From Verrucomicrobia bacterium UBA6775 (lineage in GTDB: Bacteria > Verrucomicrobiota > Verrucomicrobiia > Limisphaerales > UBA1096): a stretch of 55,800 bases of DNA. Below, piece by piece: positions 8,865-16,988 of the stretch. The notes under the pieces are model-generated. The model was not told the origin of the DNA and did not search any database. It saw nothing but the letters and a program-made list of their open reading frames with translations. The stretch is from NCBI GenBank assembly GCA_002453165.1, contig DKGH01000136.1, positions 1,522 to 57,321 of the forward strand, given 5' to 3'. A program made the position numbers and the translations under genes. Every line of letters starts with the position of its first letter. Within the stretch, counting starts at the first letter, position 1.

Positions 8865-10862
8865 TCACCCGTGTCTCGCGACCAGTTCGCGGGCTTTTTG
8901 GATCAGGCGCCAGTCCTCGATGAGGTTACCGAACTTGAAATCCGGCAGGCCGCTCTGCGCCTGACCAAGCAGTTCGCCGGGGCCGCGCTGACGCAGGTCT
9001 TCCTCCGCCAACTCGAAGCCGTCGCTGATATTCTCCATCACGGCCAGCCGGTGTTGCCCCTCCTCGGTGGCATCCTCGGCAACGAGAATGCAAAACGACT
9101 CGTGCGAACCGCGCCCGATGCGTCCCCGGAGTTGATGCAGTTGCGCCAACCCAAACCGATCGGCATTCTCGATCAACATGATCGTGGCGTTGGGGATGTC
9201 CACGCCGACCTCGATCACGCTGGTGGAAAGCAGCGCCTTGATTTCGCACGACAAAAAACCGCCGATCACTGCCTCCTTTTCGTCCGATTTCAAACGACCA
9301 TGCAACAGCCCAACCGTGTGCGGGGCAAGCTGTTCCCGGACGGCATCAAACTCCTGATTGACCGCCTTAAGATTGCCGCTGCCCTGATCATCCACACGCG
9401 GATAAACAATGTACGCCTGACGGCCCTCGACGATTTTTTCGCGAATAAATCCCCACACCTTGGGCAGGCTTTCCGGGGTTCGGACGAACGTCCTCACGCG
9501 GCCCCGACCGGGCGGCAGTTCATCGATCACGGAGCAATCGAGATCCCCGTAAACAGTCAACCCGAGCGTGCGCGGAATCGGCGTGGCGGTCATCACCAAC
9601 ACGTGCGGATAGCGTCCCTTTTTCACCAGTTTCTTCCGCTGTTCCACGCCAAACTTGTGCTGTTCATCGATGATTGCCAACCCGATATTCTCGAGCGCAA
9701 ACCCCTCCTCCACCAGGGCATGCGTCCCGACCACGACCGGCGACAATGCTTCGTCATCCATCCCCAGTTCCCTCTGTGCCGGGTCGATTTCGCATAGTGT
9801 TTTTTTGCTGCCGGTGTGCAGGTGAACCGTGATGCCCAGCGGCGAAAACCAGTTCCCAAAAACCCGGTAATGCTGCTCCGCCAAAATCTCGGTTGGCGCG
9901 AGCACCACCGCGCTAAACCCGCTCTCGATCGCCCGCAACGCGGCGCAGGCAGCCACCGCGGTTTTTCCCGATCCGACATCCCCCTGCAACAGGCGACGCA
10001 TCGGAAACGACCCGGCCATGTCGCGGGCGACATCCTCCCATGCCCGCTGCTGCGCCCCGGTCAGTGTGAATCCCAGTCCCTCGATATACGGCTTCACCAG
10101 CCTCTCGTCCCCGGTGCAGTCGAGCGCCTGGATCGTCGATCGAAACCTTTTTCGTTTTTCCTGAATTTGAATTTGGAACCGGATGAACTCCTCCAGAGCC
10201 AGGCGTTCCCGCGCCATCTCCGTCTGCTCGATGTCATCCGGGAAGTGCACCGCCTTGAACGCCTCAGGAAGCGGGAGCCAATGACTGTCGTCGCCGGCCA
10301 GCCAAGATTCGCGTTCATCGATCATCTGCTCCGCGTATCCCTCCACCGCGCGCCACATGACTGCCCGCAGCCATCGTTGCTTAATGCCCTCGGTCAACCG
10401 GTACACCGGCACAACGCGCTTGAGGTGAATGAACTCCTCACCCTCCTCCGCCACCTCGGCCTCGGGATGATCCATCGAACGGGGTTTCTCATAGGAAAGT
10501 TTGCCGTGGACGTGAACCGTGTCGCCGGTTTTGTAATAGCGATTCATATACGGCATGTTCCACCAGCGGCAGTGAAGCCTCGCTGATCCGTCGTCGATGA
10601 TAAACTCAAACAGGCTGCGACCGCCACGCATGCGCTTGACGCCGGCCGCCACGATTGGCCCCGCCACGGTGGCAATGTCGCCCTTGGCAAGGCGCTTGAT
10701 CTCGTGTGGCTGGTTTCTATCCTCGTAACGCTTCGGCCCGTGCCAGAGCAGATCGCCAATCGTGCGAATGCCCAGCTTGGCCAAGCGCGACGCCCGTTCA
10801 CCCCCGACACCCCCAAGGGAGGCGACAGGCTGGTCGATGGGATGCGGTGGCGACTCGGACAC
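8865..10862 (-). CDS. recG: ATP-dependent DNA helicase RecG
   Basis: Branch-migrating helicase that reverses stalled replication forks and processes Holliday junctions. The N-terminal wedge/OB region begins LGGVGGERASRLAKLGIRT and DLLWHGPKRYEDR. Helicase motifs follow: Walker A LLQGDVGSGKTAVA, motif Ia LAPTEILAEQH, DEQH box IIDEQHKFG, motif III VMTATPIPRTL, then in the second RecA domain VIEVGVDIPNAT and QLRGRIGRG. I chose the GTG at 10862; the frame is open to a TTG at 10928, but that extension is largely written by two palindromes and lacks family resemblance. Confidence 0.93.
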   Translation of the reverse strand: MSESPPHPIDQPVASLGGVGGERASRLAKLGIRTIGDLLWHGPKRYEDRNQPHEIKRLAKGDIATVAGPIVAAGVKRMRGGRSLFEFIIDDGSARLHCRWWNMPYMNRYYKTGDTVHVHGKLSYEKPRSMDHPEAEVAEEGEEFIHLKRVVPVYRLTEGIKQRWLRAVMWRAVEGYAEQMIDERESWLAGDDSHWLPLPEAFKAVHFPDDIEQTEMARERLALEEFIRFQIQIQEKRKRFRSTIQALDCTGDERLVKPYIEGLGFTLTGAQQRAWEDVARDMAGSFPMRRLLQGDVGSGKTAVAACAALRAIESGFSAVVLAPTEILAEQHYRVFGNWFSPLGITVHLHTGSKKTLCEIDPAQRELGMDDEALSPVVVGTHALVEEGFALENIGLAIIDEQHKFGVEQRKKLVKKGRYPHVLVMTATPIPRTLGLTVYGDLDCSVIDELPPGRGRVRTFVRTPESLPKVWGFIREKIVEGRQAYIVYPRVDDQGSGNLKAVNQEFDAVREQLAPHTVGLLHGRLKSDEKEAVIGGFLSCEIKALLSTSVIEVGVDIPNATIMLIENADRFGLAQLHQLRGRIGRGSHESFCILVAEDATEEGQHRLAVMENISDGFELAEEDLRQRGPGELLGQAQSGLPDFKFGNLIEDWRLIQKARELVARHG

Positions 10863-10888
10863 TGGCGCGAGTCTACCGGCAACACCGC

Positions 10889-10930
10889 GCTTGGCCAAGC
10901 CGTGCCGGTTTACCTTTTGCTTGGCCAAGC
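10889..10930. repeat. two palindrome copies upstream of recG
   Basis: Exact GCTTGGCCAAGC units at 10889-10900 and 10919-10930 lie between the recG start and the divergent gene at 10953. A further copy at 10775-10786 lies just inside recG. Confidence 0.8.
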
Positions 10931-10952
10931 TGAGTCGTAGACTGCGCCGCCG

Positions 10953-11564
10953 ATGTCACGCGATCTCGAGCCCAAATTTGATCATCTCTGGAAGGAGTAC
11001 ACCGGTGTGTTCATGGCGATGGACGATCTGACGCTCGCGCGCTGGATGGCCCAGACGCTGGGCCAATTCGCCGGACGGGTTTGGCGGCTCTCCCATCCCC
11101 TGCTGTTGACCTACGAGCTGGCAGCTCGCGCCGCGCACGACCGGCAAATCTGGCTCAAGGGCATGGGCATCGTGCCGACCGACTACATTCCCGCCGAGTG
11201 CTGCCGCGCCCCGCTATTTCCGGTGCTGTCGCGGGATGTCGCAGAGGTCGGGCTTGTCTGCAAACACTGCGGCGAGGCCTGCGTCCACCCGGAGGATCTC
11301 CCGGTAGAAATGAAAAGCTCCCTCATCGAGTGGGCGGAAAAGTACGAAAAGGTGCACGCAGTCGCCCACTGGGAAGAAGACGGTATAAAACTCCCCCACA
11401 ACTACGACAGACAACTCGAAAAAGCTGCGATTAAGGCGGAAAAATATCTGCTCGAGAACGGTGACAAGCTCGCGCTGGATTTGCTGGACTATTACCCGGC
11501 AGTCGCTTGGGAGGATCAGGACGAATGCCTCTCGGTGCGCCCGGAGGATCTATGCGTCAAGTAA
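10953..11564 (+). CDS. conserved-looking protein of unknown function with a Cys/His cluster
   Basis: I do not recognise it. The 203 residues have no signal peptide or membrane segment. A cysteine pair CKHCGEACVH (about residues 99-108), with an earlier AECCRAPL (about 73-80), looks like a structural zinc site. The rest is mixed helix with many Trp and charged residues. It is divergent from recG and convergent with the small gene at 11571. Base composition matches its neighbours, so it is probably native. Confidence 0.7.
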   Translation: MSRDLEPKFDHLWKEYTGVFMAMDDLTLARWMAQTLGQFAGRVWRLSHPLLLTYELAARAAHDRQIWLKGMGIVPTDYIPAECCRAPLFPVLSRDVAEVGLVCKHCGEACVHPEDLPVEMKSSLIEWAEKYEKVHAVAHWEEDGIKLPHNYDRQLEKAAIKAEKYLLENGDKLALDLLDYYPAVAWEDQDECLSVRPEDLCVK

Positions 11565-11570
11565 CCCCAG

Positions 11571-11849
11571 TCAGACCTGATCTTTCTGGTCCGGGAACTT
11601 TTCCTTGATCGCACGGACAAGACGCTGCTCATCGGCCGGTTCCATCTTGCGGCGGGGAATCCGACGACGCACCCCGTCCAGCAACTCCAGCCAGTCGTCA
11701 AATTCCGGCTCGGGGTAAGATTCCCATTTTTCAAAACGGCGCTCGCGCTGAAAGAACTTCCAGACTCCACGCTCATTTCGGGCGTAGTATTCCATCCGCT
11801 CACCGTACTCGCCGCGGCGTTTCCAACTGATCTCGCCCTTTGCACCCAT
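11571..11849 (-). CDS. small basic protein of unknown function
   Basis: 92 residues, starting at an ATG only 2 bases after the ispF stop. It is rich in Arg, Glu and aromatic residues (EYYARNERGVWKFFQRE, WESYPEPEFDDWLELLDG), with no export signal. The start at 11849 is preferred because upstream residues in this frame are the shadow of ispF. It is the last gene of the rRNA-methyltransferase/ispF operon. No function can be assigned. Confidence 0.65.
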   Translation of the reverse strand: MGAKGEISWKRRGEYGERMEYYARNERGVWKFFQRERRFEKWESYPEPEFDDWLELLDGVRRRIPRRKMEPADEQRLVRAIKEKFPDQKDQV

Positions 11850-11851
11850 TG

Positions 11852-12331
11852 TTATTGCGGGAGGTTCACTGCCGCCACGGCCATCGCGGCCATGCCCTCT
11901 TCGCGGCCAAGAAAACCGAGCAACTCGTTGGTCGTTGCCTTGATGCCGATTTGGTCGGGCGAAATGTAAAGCGCCTGCGCGACCGCGATCTTCATTGCGG
12001 GTACATGGGGCAGAATCTTCGGGGCCTCCGCGATCAACGTCGCGTCGATATTGACGATCGCCCCGCCGACGTTGCCCACCAACTCGGAGGCTTTCTCGAG
12101 AAAAATGCGGCTGGGCGCGTTCTTCCACTGCGGATCACTGGGAGGAAAGTAAGTGCCAATATCGCCCTCGCCGATCGCCCCAAGCACGGCATCACAAATC
12201 GCGTGCAACAGCACGTCGGCATCCGAGTGACCGTTCAGCCCCTTCGTGTGCTCAATCTCCACGCCCCCAAGCCAAAGCGGTCGCCCCTCAACAAGGCGAT
12301 GCACATCGTAACCTATTCCGGTATGAACCAC
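11852..12331 (-). CDS. ispF: 2-C-methyl-D-erythritol 2,4-cyclodiphosphate synthase
   Basis: Fifth step of the MEP isoprenoid pathway, forming MEcPP with release of CMP. The GTG at 12331 gives the standard start (HTGIGYDVHRL, with metal ligands Asp and His), then GHSDADVLLHAICDA with the third ligand, a GDIGTYFPPSDPQWK substrate loop, and an ending IGIKATTNELLGFLGREEG. The 159 residues match the family. It lies 17 bases downstream of the TrmH-family methyltransferase and is followed by a small unknown gene. Its presence implies the MEP rather than the mevalonate route. Confidence 0.94.
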   Translation of the reverse strand: MVHTGIGYDVHRLVEGRPLWLGGVEIEHTKGLNGHSDADVLLHAICDAVLGAIGEGDIGTYFPPSDPQWKNAPSRIFLEKASELVGNVGGAIVNIDATLIAEAPKILPHVPAMKIAVAQALYISPDQIGIKATTNELLGFLGREEGMAAMAVAAVNLPQ

Positions 12332-12348
12332 GGCCGAATTATAGTGAC

Positions 12349-13080
12349 CTATCTGGGCTGGCCAAGGGCGAACATCGCGATGCCGGCGGCGACCGAGGCG
12401 TTGAGCGAGTTGACACGCCCCTGTTGCTCGATACCCACCACGTCCTCCGCCATGTTCAGGATGAACTGCCCCACCGATCGATCCTCCCCGCCGATGACGA
12501 GCAGCAGTTTCTCGTGATTCGCCGCCGCCACTTCCCACAACGAAGCCTTACCGGCCATGTCCAGCGCCGCGATGCGGTAGCCGGCCTCGGCGGCCTTGCG
12601 CGCGTAGCCGTTGGCCGAATCGTCCCGGCAGATTTTCATGAACTCCGTTGCGCCGGTGCTCACCTTGACGACGGACGGATACACCTCCGGCACGCCCTTT
12701 TTGGGCAGGCACACCGAGGTAAATCCAAACACCTCCGCGGTGCGCAGGATGGCCCCGACGTTGTGCGGATCCTCCACGTTGTCGAGCAGCAGCATTCTCG
12801 GCACGCCGAGCAACTCGGTAAATTCCGCATACGGATAAAGCGTTGTCTTGAGCACAACACCCTGATGATCGCGGCTGCCGGAGAGTTGCATCAACCGCCC
12901 CTTGTCCGTCCACTCGATCTCGATCTCGTTGCGCTCCAGCAGGCTGACCAGTTTTTTTACGCGCGAGTTTTCGCGCATCCCCTCGTTCAAGTGAGCTGCG
13001 AAAACGCGCCGTTTCCCTGCTCGCAACACCTCAAACGCAGGGTTCAACCCATACACAAACTCTCGACTCGCCTTGGCCAT
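12349..13080 (-). CDS. rlmB: 23S rRNA 2'-O-methyltransferase, TrmH/RlmB family
   Basis: SPOUT-class enzyme that transfers methyl from AdoMet to a ribose 2'-hydroxyl in RNA, probably G2251 of 23S rRNA. The N-terminal substrate-binding domain starts EFVYGLNPAFEVLRAGKR; SPOUT motifs are LLLDNVEDPHNVGAILRTAE (motif 1), LLVIGGEDRSVGQ (motif 2) and RVNSLNASVAAGIAMFALG (motif 3), the knot that binds AdoMet. ATG 13080 fits the family start; 48 further upstream residues have no homology. Exact RNA target is inferred from family resemblance. First gene of the operon with ispF. Confidence 0.88.
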   Translation of the reverse strand: MAKASREFVYGLNPAFEVLRAGKRRVFAAHLNEGMRENSRVKKLVSLLERNEIEIEWTDKGRLMQLSGSRDHQGVVLKTTLYPYAEFTELLGVPRMLLLDNVEDPHNVGAILRTAEVFGFTSVCLPKKGVPEVYPSVVKVSTGATEFMKICRDDSANGYARKAAEAGYRIAALDMAGKASLWEVAAANHEKLLLVIGGEDRSVGQFILNMAEDVVGIEQQGRVNSLNASVAAGIAMFALGQPR

Positions 13081-13179
13081 CGTGGCGCAAAACCTACGGC
13101 AGCCTCGTGGCGAAACCAAGTCGCTTGGCCACTTTTGACTTTTGAGCCGGGCAGATTCGTTTTTGACTTGGCCAAGCCG

Positions 13180-13752
13180 ATGAGCAACAACGAATTTCAA
13201 TCCATACTCGATGGCATTTGGCAACGATTGGCCAAGGCGGCCAAAGACCCGGCCGATCCCTGGCGACTACCCACCCTTGCCGCACAGGGGCTAAATGGTC
13301 CCAGCGCGCGCACGATGGTGATGCGCAGCGCAGACTCCTCAGAAAGGTTACTCACTGCGCAAACCGATATCCGCTCCACCAAGATTTCCGGCTTCCGCAA
13401 AGATCCACGTGTCGCCTGGCTGTTCTTCGATCCAGCAAAACAGGAACAGGTGCGGGCGACCGGCCGTGCGATTATCCATCACGATGACGACATCACGCGG
13501 CGCGCTTGGCCAAGCGTGCCCGAGGCGAACCAATACAACTACGCCACGGGGCACGCACCGGGAGCGAGCATCGACGATCCCGCACAGGGTCAGGCAACGA
13601 GTGGCGATCTGGCAAAAGCCTACGACAACTTCGCCGTAATCCGGTGCGAAATCACCGCGATCGACTGGCTGCAACTCGGTACGACAGCCCACCGGCGTGC
13701 ACAGTTTTCATGGAACGGCACCGATTGGCTGGCTACTTGGGCCGTGCCATAA
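13180..13752 (+). CDS. pyridoxamine 5'-phosphate oxidase-like FMN-binding protein
   Basis: A split-barrel flavoprotein of the PNPOx-like superfamily. Visible family features are the N-terminal PSARTMVMRSAD strand pair, TDIRSTKISGFRKDPRVAWLFFD in the FMN-binding region (split here only by two residues), and a C-terminal segment ending FSWNGTDWLATW. It is 190 residues. The C-terminal RRxxP-type motif of true PdxH is absent, so B6 synthesis is not assured. Palindromes give LAK near residue 13 and AWPS near residue 110. The ATG at 13180 follows another palindrome core at 13168-13175. Confidence 0.72.
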   Translation: MSNNEFQSILDGIWQRLAKAAKDPADPWRLPTLAAQGLNGPSARTMVMRSADSSERLLTAQTDIRSTKISGFRKDPRVAWLFFDPAKQEQVRATGRAIIHHDDDITRRAWPSVPEANQYNYATGHAPGASIDDPAQGQATSGDLAKAYDNFAVIRCEITAIDWLQLGTTAHRRAQFSWNGTDWLATWAVP

Positions 13753-13800
13753 ACGGGGGGTCTCCTTGCCATTTTCCCACAAAATGCCGATACTCGCGCC

Positions 13801-14703
13801 GTGAGCGAAAGCATCACCAAGTTGACCAATGACCTGATCGCCTCCTACGCCAAGGTGGGCGGGATCAATCATTTGGACGGCGGGAATCTGCCGTCGAAGT
13901 TTGCCATCGCCACGATCACCACCGACCTGCTGCGGCTGCTGCTGCCCGGTTTCTTTGACGATAAACCGATCCAGACCGCCGAATTGAAGGTCGATATCGC
14001 GATGTTGATGGACAGCGTCAGCGGCCGGCTTGAGGACGAAATCACCAAGAGCATCGAGTACAAACCGCCCGGCGGAAAAACGGCAGACCGCCCAAGACAA
14101 TTGGCCCGCGAGCTCACGATGGAATTTCTGGGCACCTTCCCTACCATCCGCGAACTGCTCAAGACCGACGTCGAGGCAGCCTACGCCGGCGACCCCGCCG
14201 CAATCAGCCACGAGGAAGTAGTCGTCGCCTACCCGTTCATCGAGACCATCGCCGTCCAGCGCATGGCACACGAACTATACAAGCAGGACGTCACGCTGAT
14301 CCCGCGCATCATGAGCGAGTGGGCGCACAGCCGAACCGGCATCGACCTACACCCAGGGGCAAAAATCGGCTCGCACTTCTTCATCGACCACGGCACCGGT
14401 ACGGTGGTAGGCGAAACTACCGTTATCGGCAACAACGTGAAAATCTACCACGGCGTCACCATCGGCGCGAAATCGACCTCGCGCGTGGAAGAACTCCGCG
14501 GCAGCAAACGCCACCCCACCATCGAAGACAGCGTAACGATCTACCCCGGCGCCACAATCCTCGGGGGAGAAACCGTCATCGGAGCAAACAGCACCATCGG
14601 CGGCAACGTTTTCTTAATCCAAAGCGTTCCAGAAAACTCCCTCGTTATCGCCGAAGACGTCAGTGTCAAAGTCACCAACAAAGCCACACAAGCCGAAATC
14701 TAA
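13801..14703 (+). CDS. cysE: serine O-acetyltransferase (CysE, EpsC-like long form)
   Basis: Makes O-acetylserine from serine and acetyl-CoA for cysteine synthesis. The N-terminal helical domain (about 1-165) is of the longer EpsC type; the C-terminal left-handed beta helix has hexapeptide repeats and the catalytic region HSRTGIDLHPGAKIG, FIDHGTGTVVGET and KIYHGVTIGAKS. It then ends in the usual coil SVTIYPGATILGGET. The start is GTG at 13801. 300 residues. It is the last GC-rich gene before the AT-rich efflux operon; no cysK is visible nearby. Confidence 0.92.
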   Translation: MSESITKLTNDLIASYAKVGGINHLDGGNLPSKFAIATITTDLLRLLLPGFFDDKPIQTAELKVDIAMLMDSVSGRLEDEITKSIEYKPPGGKTADRPRQLARELTMEFLGTFPTIRELLKTDVEAAYAGDPAAISHEEVVVAYPFIETIAVQRMAHELYKQDVTLIPRIMSEWAHSRTGIDLHPGAKIGSHFFIDHGTGTVVGETTVIGNNVKIYHGVTIGAKSTSRVEELRGSKRHPTIEDSVTIYPGATILGGETVIGANSTIGGNVFLIQSVPENSLVIAEDVSVKVTNKATQAEI

Positions 14704-14845
14704 TTAAGCACCTGGCCAATTACCTAAATTTTCAGGGTTTTTTTGAAACTTCCACTTCTGGAATGCGTATCTTACGATTTCGGGGTGTTGACAAGCTGAA
14801 CGGTTAACAACTGGAAATTGTGACTAAAAATATCTAAATTTTCGA

Positions 14846-16225
14846 ATGAAAAATGTTGTAATTACATTACTAGTACTAGCAGCAGGTTATCTTGCTTACC
14901 TGCAGTTTGGAGATAGCGAAAAAGCAAATAACAACGCTAATAATGAGAAATTCAAACAACGCCAAACAACCACTAAGGTGGAAAAAAGGGATATCAACTT
15001 TTCCGTAACTGTTGCTGGCGAACTCAGCCCTGCTGAAAAAGTTTCGGTAAGACCTGAGGTAAATGGTAAAATTGCAGAATTAGCAGTTGATATTTCCGAC
15101 TTTGTTAAAAAAGGGGATTTGCTTTTCAGACTGGATGATAAGGATATTCGAATTGAAATTGATTCACGCAAAAAACAAATAGACAGCGCTAATCTTCAAC
15201 TTGCTCAGTCTCAAAAAGAATTTGAAAGAGCAAGCCAGCTTTATCAGGATGATCTTGTTTCAAAGGAAGTCTATGAATCTGCCAAAAACAAATTCGAACT
15301 ATCAAAAATTTCAAGGGATCGGGCACAAAACGATTATGATCTAACATCAGAAAAACTGTCCAAAACAAGTGTTGTCGCTCCGTTTGATTGCACAGTACTT
15401 TCAAGACCCGTGTCGATTGGCCAAGCGGTATCAGGCTCAGGGGGACAAAGTGGGGGCACTGAGGTTATGGAGGTAGCAGATCTAAAGAACTTAATTATTC
15501 TATCCCATGTCAATCAGTCCGATGTGTCTAGGATGAAAGTAAATCAGTCAGTCTCAATTGAGATTGAAGCTGTGGCTGATTTAATCGTAGAAGGCGTTGT
15601 AGAAAGAATAGCACCACAAGCCACCATCAAAAGCGGAATTAAAGGTTTTTCTACTAGGATCAAATTAATTAACACTGATTCGTCAACCGTCAAAACCGGA
15701 ATGACAGCAACGATTAAAATACCAGTAGCAAACTCAAAAGGAGTGACCGCTGCAAAGCTAGCTTCAATCTTTACTGAAAGAAACGATAGCAAACAAAAAA
15801 CTGAAACTTTTGCGTATGTAAAACAAACAGACGGAAAATACGCAAAACAAATGATAGAAGTAGGTGTTAGCGACTTGAATTATGCTGAAATAAAAAGAGG
15901 ACTCAAAGAGGGAGATGAGGTTTCATTAGAAAAACCTGACGAGGAAAATATTCTTGATAAAGCGATCACATTGGATGGCGAAAAAGTTGAAGAAACTAAA
16001 AAAGAAGATCCTCTGGTAGCTAAGTATGATAAAAATGGTAATGGCAAACTAGATATGGATGAAATAATTGATGCAAGAGATAAGATGACTGAAGAAGAAA
16101 AAACAGCTTTAAAAGAAAAAATGCGAGAAAGATTCGGTAGCGGCCGACCTGGTGGAAGTGGACGTCCCAGAGGAAGTGGACGGCCTGGAGGCAGTGGGGG
16201 GCGTCCCGGCAGCGGAAGGCCATAA
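14846..16225 (+). CDS. MacA/HlyD-type efflux periplasmic adaptor with an EF-hand and Gly-Arg-Pro tail
   Basis: Membrane-fusion protein linking an inner-membrane ABC exporter to an outer-membrane channel. One N-terminal membrane anchor (VITLLVLAAGYLAYLQFG), then the barrel-sandwich half VRPEVNGKIAELAVDISDFV, a helical hairpin (about 95-165), the second half TSVVAPFDCTVLSRPVSIG, and beta-barrel domains. The C-terminus is unusual: an EF-hand-like loop DKNGNGKLDMDE (about residue 394) and then roughly 30 residues built from GSGRP-type repeats. The gene is AT-rich, unlike its GC-rich surroundings, except in this tail. It starts a four-gene operon with the ABC components below. Confidence 0.88.
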   Translation: MKNVVITLLVLAAGYLAYLQFGDSEKANNNANNEKFKQRQTTTKVEKRDINFSVTVAGELSPAEKVSVRPEVNGKIAELAVDISDFVKKGDLLFRLDDKDIRIEIDSRKKQIDSANLQLAQSQKEFERASQLYQDDLVSKEVYESAKNKFELSKISRDRAQNDYDLTSEKLSKTSVVAPFDCTVLSRPVSIGQAVSGSGGQSGGTEVMEVADLKNLIILSHVNQSDVSRMKVNQSVSIEIEAVADLIVEGVVERIAPQATIKSGIKGFSTRIKLINTDSSTVKTGMTATIKIPVANSKGVTAAKLASIFTERNDSKQKTETFAYVKQTDGKYAKQMIEVGVSDLNYAEIKRGLKEGDEVSLEKPDEENILDKAITLDGEKVEETKKEDPLVAKYDKNGNGKLDMDEIIDARDKMTEEEKTALKEKMRERFGSGRPGGSGRPRGSGRPGGSGGRPGSGRP

Positions 16226-16247
16226 GAATAAATTCCCACACAATAAA

Positions 16248-16973
16248 ATGCCCCTTCTTGAACTCAGGGATATTCACAAAACCTATTATCTTGGCGGTGA
16301 AACAATTCGAGCACTAGATGGCGTCACGTTGGATATCGACTCTGGAGAATTCATTTCGATTATCGGCCCATCTGGAAGTGGAAAATCGACATTAATGCAC
16401 ATTATTGGTTGTTTGGATTCCCCGACATCCGGAACTATCAATTTGGATGGCGTGATGATTCATAATGCATCCGCTCGACAATTAGCATCCATTCGGAATA
16501 AGAAAATCGGTTTTGTCTTTCAATTTTTTAATCTATTACCAAAGTTAACAGTACGCCAAAATGTTGAACTTCCGATGATTTACAGTGGATTTAGCAGCAA
16601 AGAAAGGCGTGAAAGAGCCATGAACGCTCTAGAATCTGTAAACATGGAAGACCGAAGCAAACATAGGCCTTCACAACTTTCAGGAGGACAACAGCAGAGA
16701 ACGGCAATTGCCAGAGCTTTAGTTAATAATCCAAAAATAATTTTCGCTGACGAGCCTACTGGGAATTTAGATTCCAACACTGGAGAACGAATTCTTCAGA
16801 TGTTTGACAAACTACATACCGAAGGCAAAACAGTCATGCTTGTAACACATGACCCTGAGATAGCTGCAGTTACTCCGAGACGAATCGAAATCAGAGATGG
16901 CAAGATAGCCAACGAAATTGATCCAAAACTTTCGGGACAAACTCCAAGATTTAATATTGGTACAAAAAATTAA
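16248..16973 (+). CDS. ABC transporter ATP-binding protein, MacB/LolD type
   Basis: Cytosolic ATPase that powers the exporter encoded with it. Walker A is GPSGSGKST (about residues 37-45), the Q-loop is FVFQFFNLLP, the signature LSGGQQQRTAIARAL, Walker B IIFADEPTGNLDS and the switch His in VTHDPE. 241 residues; the ATG at 16248 is used because residues further upstream are the shadow of the adaptor's repeat tail. It is a stand-alone ATPase rather than the fused MacB arrangement. 22 bases after the adaptor, 15 bases before the first permease. Confidence 0.93.
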   Translation: MPLLELRDIHKTYYLGGETIRALDGVTLDIDSGEFISIIGPSGSGKSTLMHIIGCLDSPTSGTINLDGVMIHNASARQLASIRNKKIGFVFQFFNLLPKLTVRQNVELPMIYSGFSSKERRERAMNALESVNMEDRSKHRPSQLSGGQQQRTAIARALVNNPKIIFADEPTGNLDSNTGERILQMFDKLHTEGKTVMLVTHDPEIAAVTPRRIEIRDGKIANEIDPKLSGQTPRFNIGTKN

Positions 16974-16988
16974 AAGCCATCAAAGTAA

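Noticed and set aside
8853..9797. Long plus-strand frame of 314 residues
   Set aside because: Antisense shadow of recG, whose helicase motifs are unmistakable.
12424..13179. A 250-residue upstream extension of the PNPOx-like gene
   Set aside because: This part is antisense to the TrmH-family methyltransferase; the flavoprotein starts at 13180.
14704..14845. TTGACA at 14788-14793 as promoter of the efflux operon
   Set aside because: No acceptable -10 element lies at 15-19 bases, so I did not call it.
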